Assembly (NCBI GenBank): GCA_015064155.1
Contig: SVST01000005.1
Location: 62,001 to 126,000 of the forward strand
Length of the DNA: 64,000 nucleotides
Direction of reading: 5' to 3'
Source: Oscillospiraceae bacterium
GTDB taxonomy: Bacteria > Bacillota > Clostridia > Oscillospirales > CAG-272
Under the pieces are notes generated by a model that made no database searches, was not told the origin of the DNA, and worked only from the letters and a program-made list of their open reading frames with translations. Both the position numbers and the translations under genes were made by a program. This document shows positions 62,735-64,000 of this stretch, one piece after another. Numbering within the stretch: the stretch's first letter is position 1; the number at the start of each line of letters is the position of its first letter.

Positions 62735-62763
62735 ATTTTAGCACATATTGCATCAATTGTCAA
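62735..62763 (-). promoter_or_regulatory. Promoter of the giant lipoprotein gene
   Basis: On the minus strand TTGACA (62763-62758), 17 bp, TAAAAT (62740-62735). Confidence 0.85.
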
Positions 62764-62820
62764 CGTCACATCATCAAAAACAGCTTTTAACAACGTTTTT
62801 TGCAAATGCGCGTGATCCCG

Positions 62821-64000
62821 TCAAGTGCGAAGCATCGCGTCAAAGCCTGCGAGGCTCCTCTCATGGTTTTCCCAACCCTTGACCTCCAAAAAAATCGGAG
62901 CACGGTTGATCACTCCCGTTTCCCAAGCATGGAAAAAGCCGCAGTAATTGATCATAGGGCCAAACCAACAGTCCAAGGGACGATGATTTTTTAATTGTCC
63001 GTCCTCCACGCGAACCGATTGGTGAATGTGATAGGCAACCGCACGCTTTCCCATCATGGCATACCAACGGGAAATCGGATATTGCTTGGCAAAAGAGCCG
63101 TTGTTTCGCGCATGACCTACGTCCAACACGTGTCCTACTCGGAAAGGCTCTCCCAAGGCTTCATTGATCGCATCAATCCACAGCGTAACCTCCTCGGGAT
63201 TGTACGCAAAGCATCGGTTTTCGTCGCATTTTTCACCGGGCTCACAGTGCAGATTTTCAATTCCCACGGTCACGTTGCGCGGCAATTTGCGAACTGCCTC
63301 CACGTAATACGATAAAAACTCGTCAAAACAAGCAGAATCGTCCAAAACTGCCCGACGCGAGGTGCGGCGCGGCGGATGCACGGTCAGGTGATCGGCTTTC
63401 ACAAGAAGCGCAAAGTCCAAGACCTCCCGAAAACGATCGCCCCCTGTCAAAACACCGTCCTTGAGCGAAAGATTGGGCATGTGAACCGATAAAAAACCAC
63501 CTGTCACGCGTCTCCATTCTTCAATCAGCTCGATCAAAGCAGGCTCGCACGCAAAGCTTTTCTTATCGCACCGAAGCTCGGCATACCGAATATTGCGGTC
63601 GATCGCATACTGCAGATCCTCATATAAATGCAAGCAGGAAATACCAAAGAAGCGGCTGACGTCATGCAAAAGTTGAGGATCAAGCGAAAGCTCTTCTCTC
63701 TCGCACTCCACGGTTTCCCCAAAGGAAACGTAAACCACCGAGGGATAGCCGCCGATTGCCTTATCGGGATCCAAGCCGCGGAATCCCAAAACACGACTAC
63801 GCCCTACCGTGTCGTCCATATCAAGATGCTTGTGTCCGTGCAAAACCGTCAAAGCGCGTGACTCGATCAGTTCAAAAAAACGGGTGCGCGACGGCTCCTT
63901 CAAAGCGTCCAAATAATAATGTAACAAAATGACGTCGCCGTCATGAAGCAATTCCAGTCGCGCCCAATCGGCATCTGCAATCTCCCCGCAAGGCGTCTGA
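62821..64000 (-). CDS. Partial gene: metallophosphoesterase fused to xylose-isomerase-like TIM barrel
   Basis: The frame is open to the right edge of the window, so the start lies outside it; no internal start is needed. The visible N-terminal part (about 100 residues) is the end of a calcineurin-like phosphoesterase with LHYYLDAL, VLHGHKHLD and YPSVVYVSFGE. Then comes a sugar-isomerase/endonuclease IV-like TIM barrel of ~280 residues: LQYAIDRNIRYAELRCD, HLTVHPPR, VTVGIENLHCEPG, GHVLDVGHARNNG, AYHIHQS and IFLEVKGWENH. The fusion of a phosphoesterase with a metal-dependent TIM barrel in one chain is unusual. Function unknown. Confidence 0.8.
   Translation of the reverse strand, partial: QTPCGEIADADWARLELLHDGDVILLHYYLDALKEPSRTRFFELIESRALTVLHGHKHLDMDDTVGRSRVLGFRGLDPDKAIGGYPSVVYVSFGETVECEREELSLDPQLLHDVSRFFGISCLHLYEDLQYAIDRNIRYAELRCDKKSFACEPALIELIEEWRRVTGGFLSVHMPNLSLKDGVLTGGDRFREVLDFALLVKADHLTVHPPRRTSRRAVLDDSACFDEFLSYYVEAVRKLPRNVTVGIENLHCEPGEKCDENRCFAYNPEEVTLWIDAINEALGEPFRVGHVLDVGHARNNGSFAKQYPISRWYAMMGKRAVAYHIHQSVRVEDGQLKNHRPLDCWFGPMINYCGFFHAWETGVINRAPIFLEVKGWENHERSLAGFDAMLRT

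Overview
The window looks like a chromosome fragment from an anaerobic, probably gut-associated member of the Clostridia (Bacillota). The evidence is a perfect CIRCE operator in front of groES-groEL, many textbook sigma-A promoters (TTGACA-17-TATAAT), strong AGGAGG ribosome binding sites with some TTG/GTG starts, Firmicutes markers (TrmK-Nif3, YerC/TrpR-like protein, YhaO/YhaN-like pair, Hsp33), acetate kinase, a glycyl radical enzyme and an anaerobic glycerol-3-phosphate dehydrogenase-like trio. No rRNA, tRNA, CRISPR array, integrase or transposase gene was seen. I cannot place it to genus.

Layout. 0-9.4 kb: AraC regulator facing a GH2 glycosidase, a small zinc-ribbon membrane protein, a glycyl radical enzyme with an aldo/keto reductase, and an unusual MocR-type regulator facing an ECF vitamin transporter S component. 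9.4-13.2 kb: a heterodimeric ABC exporter pair. 13.4-17 kb: GlpA-like, GlpB-like and DUF1667 proteins, then a NUDIX hydrolase. 17-20.5 kb: ClC channel/antiporter and a double-HAD fusion. 20.7-23.5 kb: AraC regulator facing a GH127 beta-L-arabinofuranosidase. 23.5-26.5 kb: leucine-rich-repeat lipoprotein and a sodium:amino acid symporter. 26.7-31.1 kb: groES-groEL, then a TIM-barrel isomerase with a ceramidase-like hydrolase. 31.2-35.5 kb: a tight six-gene minus-strand operon (MBL hydrolase, PHP phosphoesterase, two SGNH hydrolases, TrmO, formate/nitrite transporter). 35.7-38.2 kb: a von Willebrand A lipoprotein. 38.5-42.8 kb: a second minus-strand operon (D-lyxose isomerase, glutamine amidotransferase-like hydrolase, FAD oxidoreductase, a 37-residue peptide, an APH(3')-like kinase, a sialate O-acetylesterase-like protein). 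42.8-44.4 kb: an AT-rich insert with GIY-YIG and EEP nucleases and a palindromic repeat, bounded by two copies of an rlmD 3' end. 44.4-48.2 kb: RNA-modification and housekeeping genes (rlmD, metallophosphoesterase, nif3-like, trmK, DUF1858). 48.4-52.5 kb: ackA, a SLOG/ribbon-helix-helix pair, hslO, a methyltransferase and yerC. 52.8-56.5 kb: SbcD-like and SMC-like pair. 56.5-62.7 kb: a MITE-like repeat and a 1994-residue repeat lipoprotein. 62.8 kb to the end: a metallophosphoesterase/TIM-barrel fusion running off the edge.

How it fits together. The cell seems to capture plant or host glycans outside with repeat-rich lipoproteins and degrade imported oligosaccharides inside: the GH2 and GH127 enzymes have no signal peptides and each faces its own AraC regulator. 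Isomerases, esterases and a small-molecule kinase follow, and carbon goes out as acetate (AckA), with formate/nitrite movement via the FNT channel.

The most interesting points are the rlmD-tail-bounded mini-island, the MocR-like regulator that has lost its PLP lysine and C-terminal domain, the divergent SLOG/RHH module with tandem operators, the coupled 37-residue peptide, the glycyl radical enzyme without a neighbouring activase, and an unassigned structured-RNA candidate at 38.34-38.43 kb. None of these alone proves a new system.
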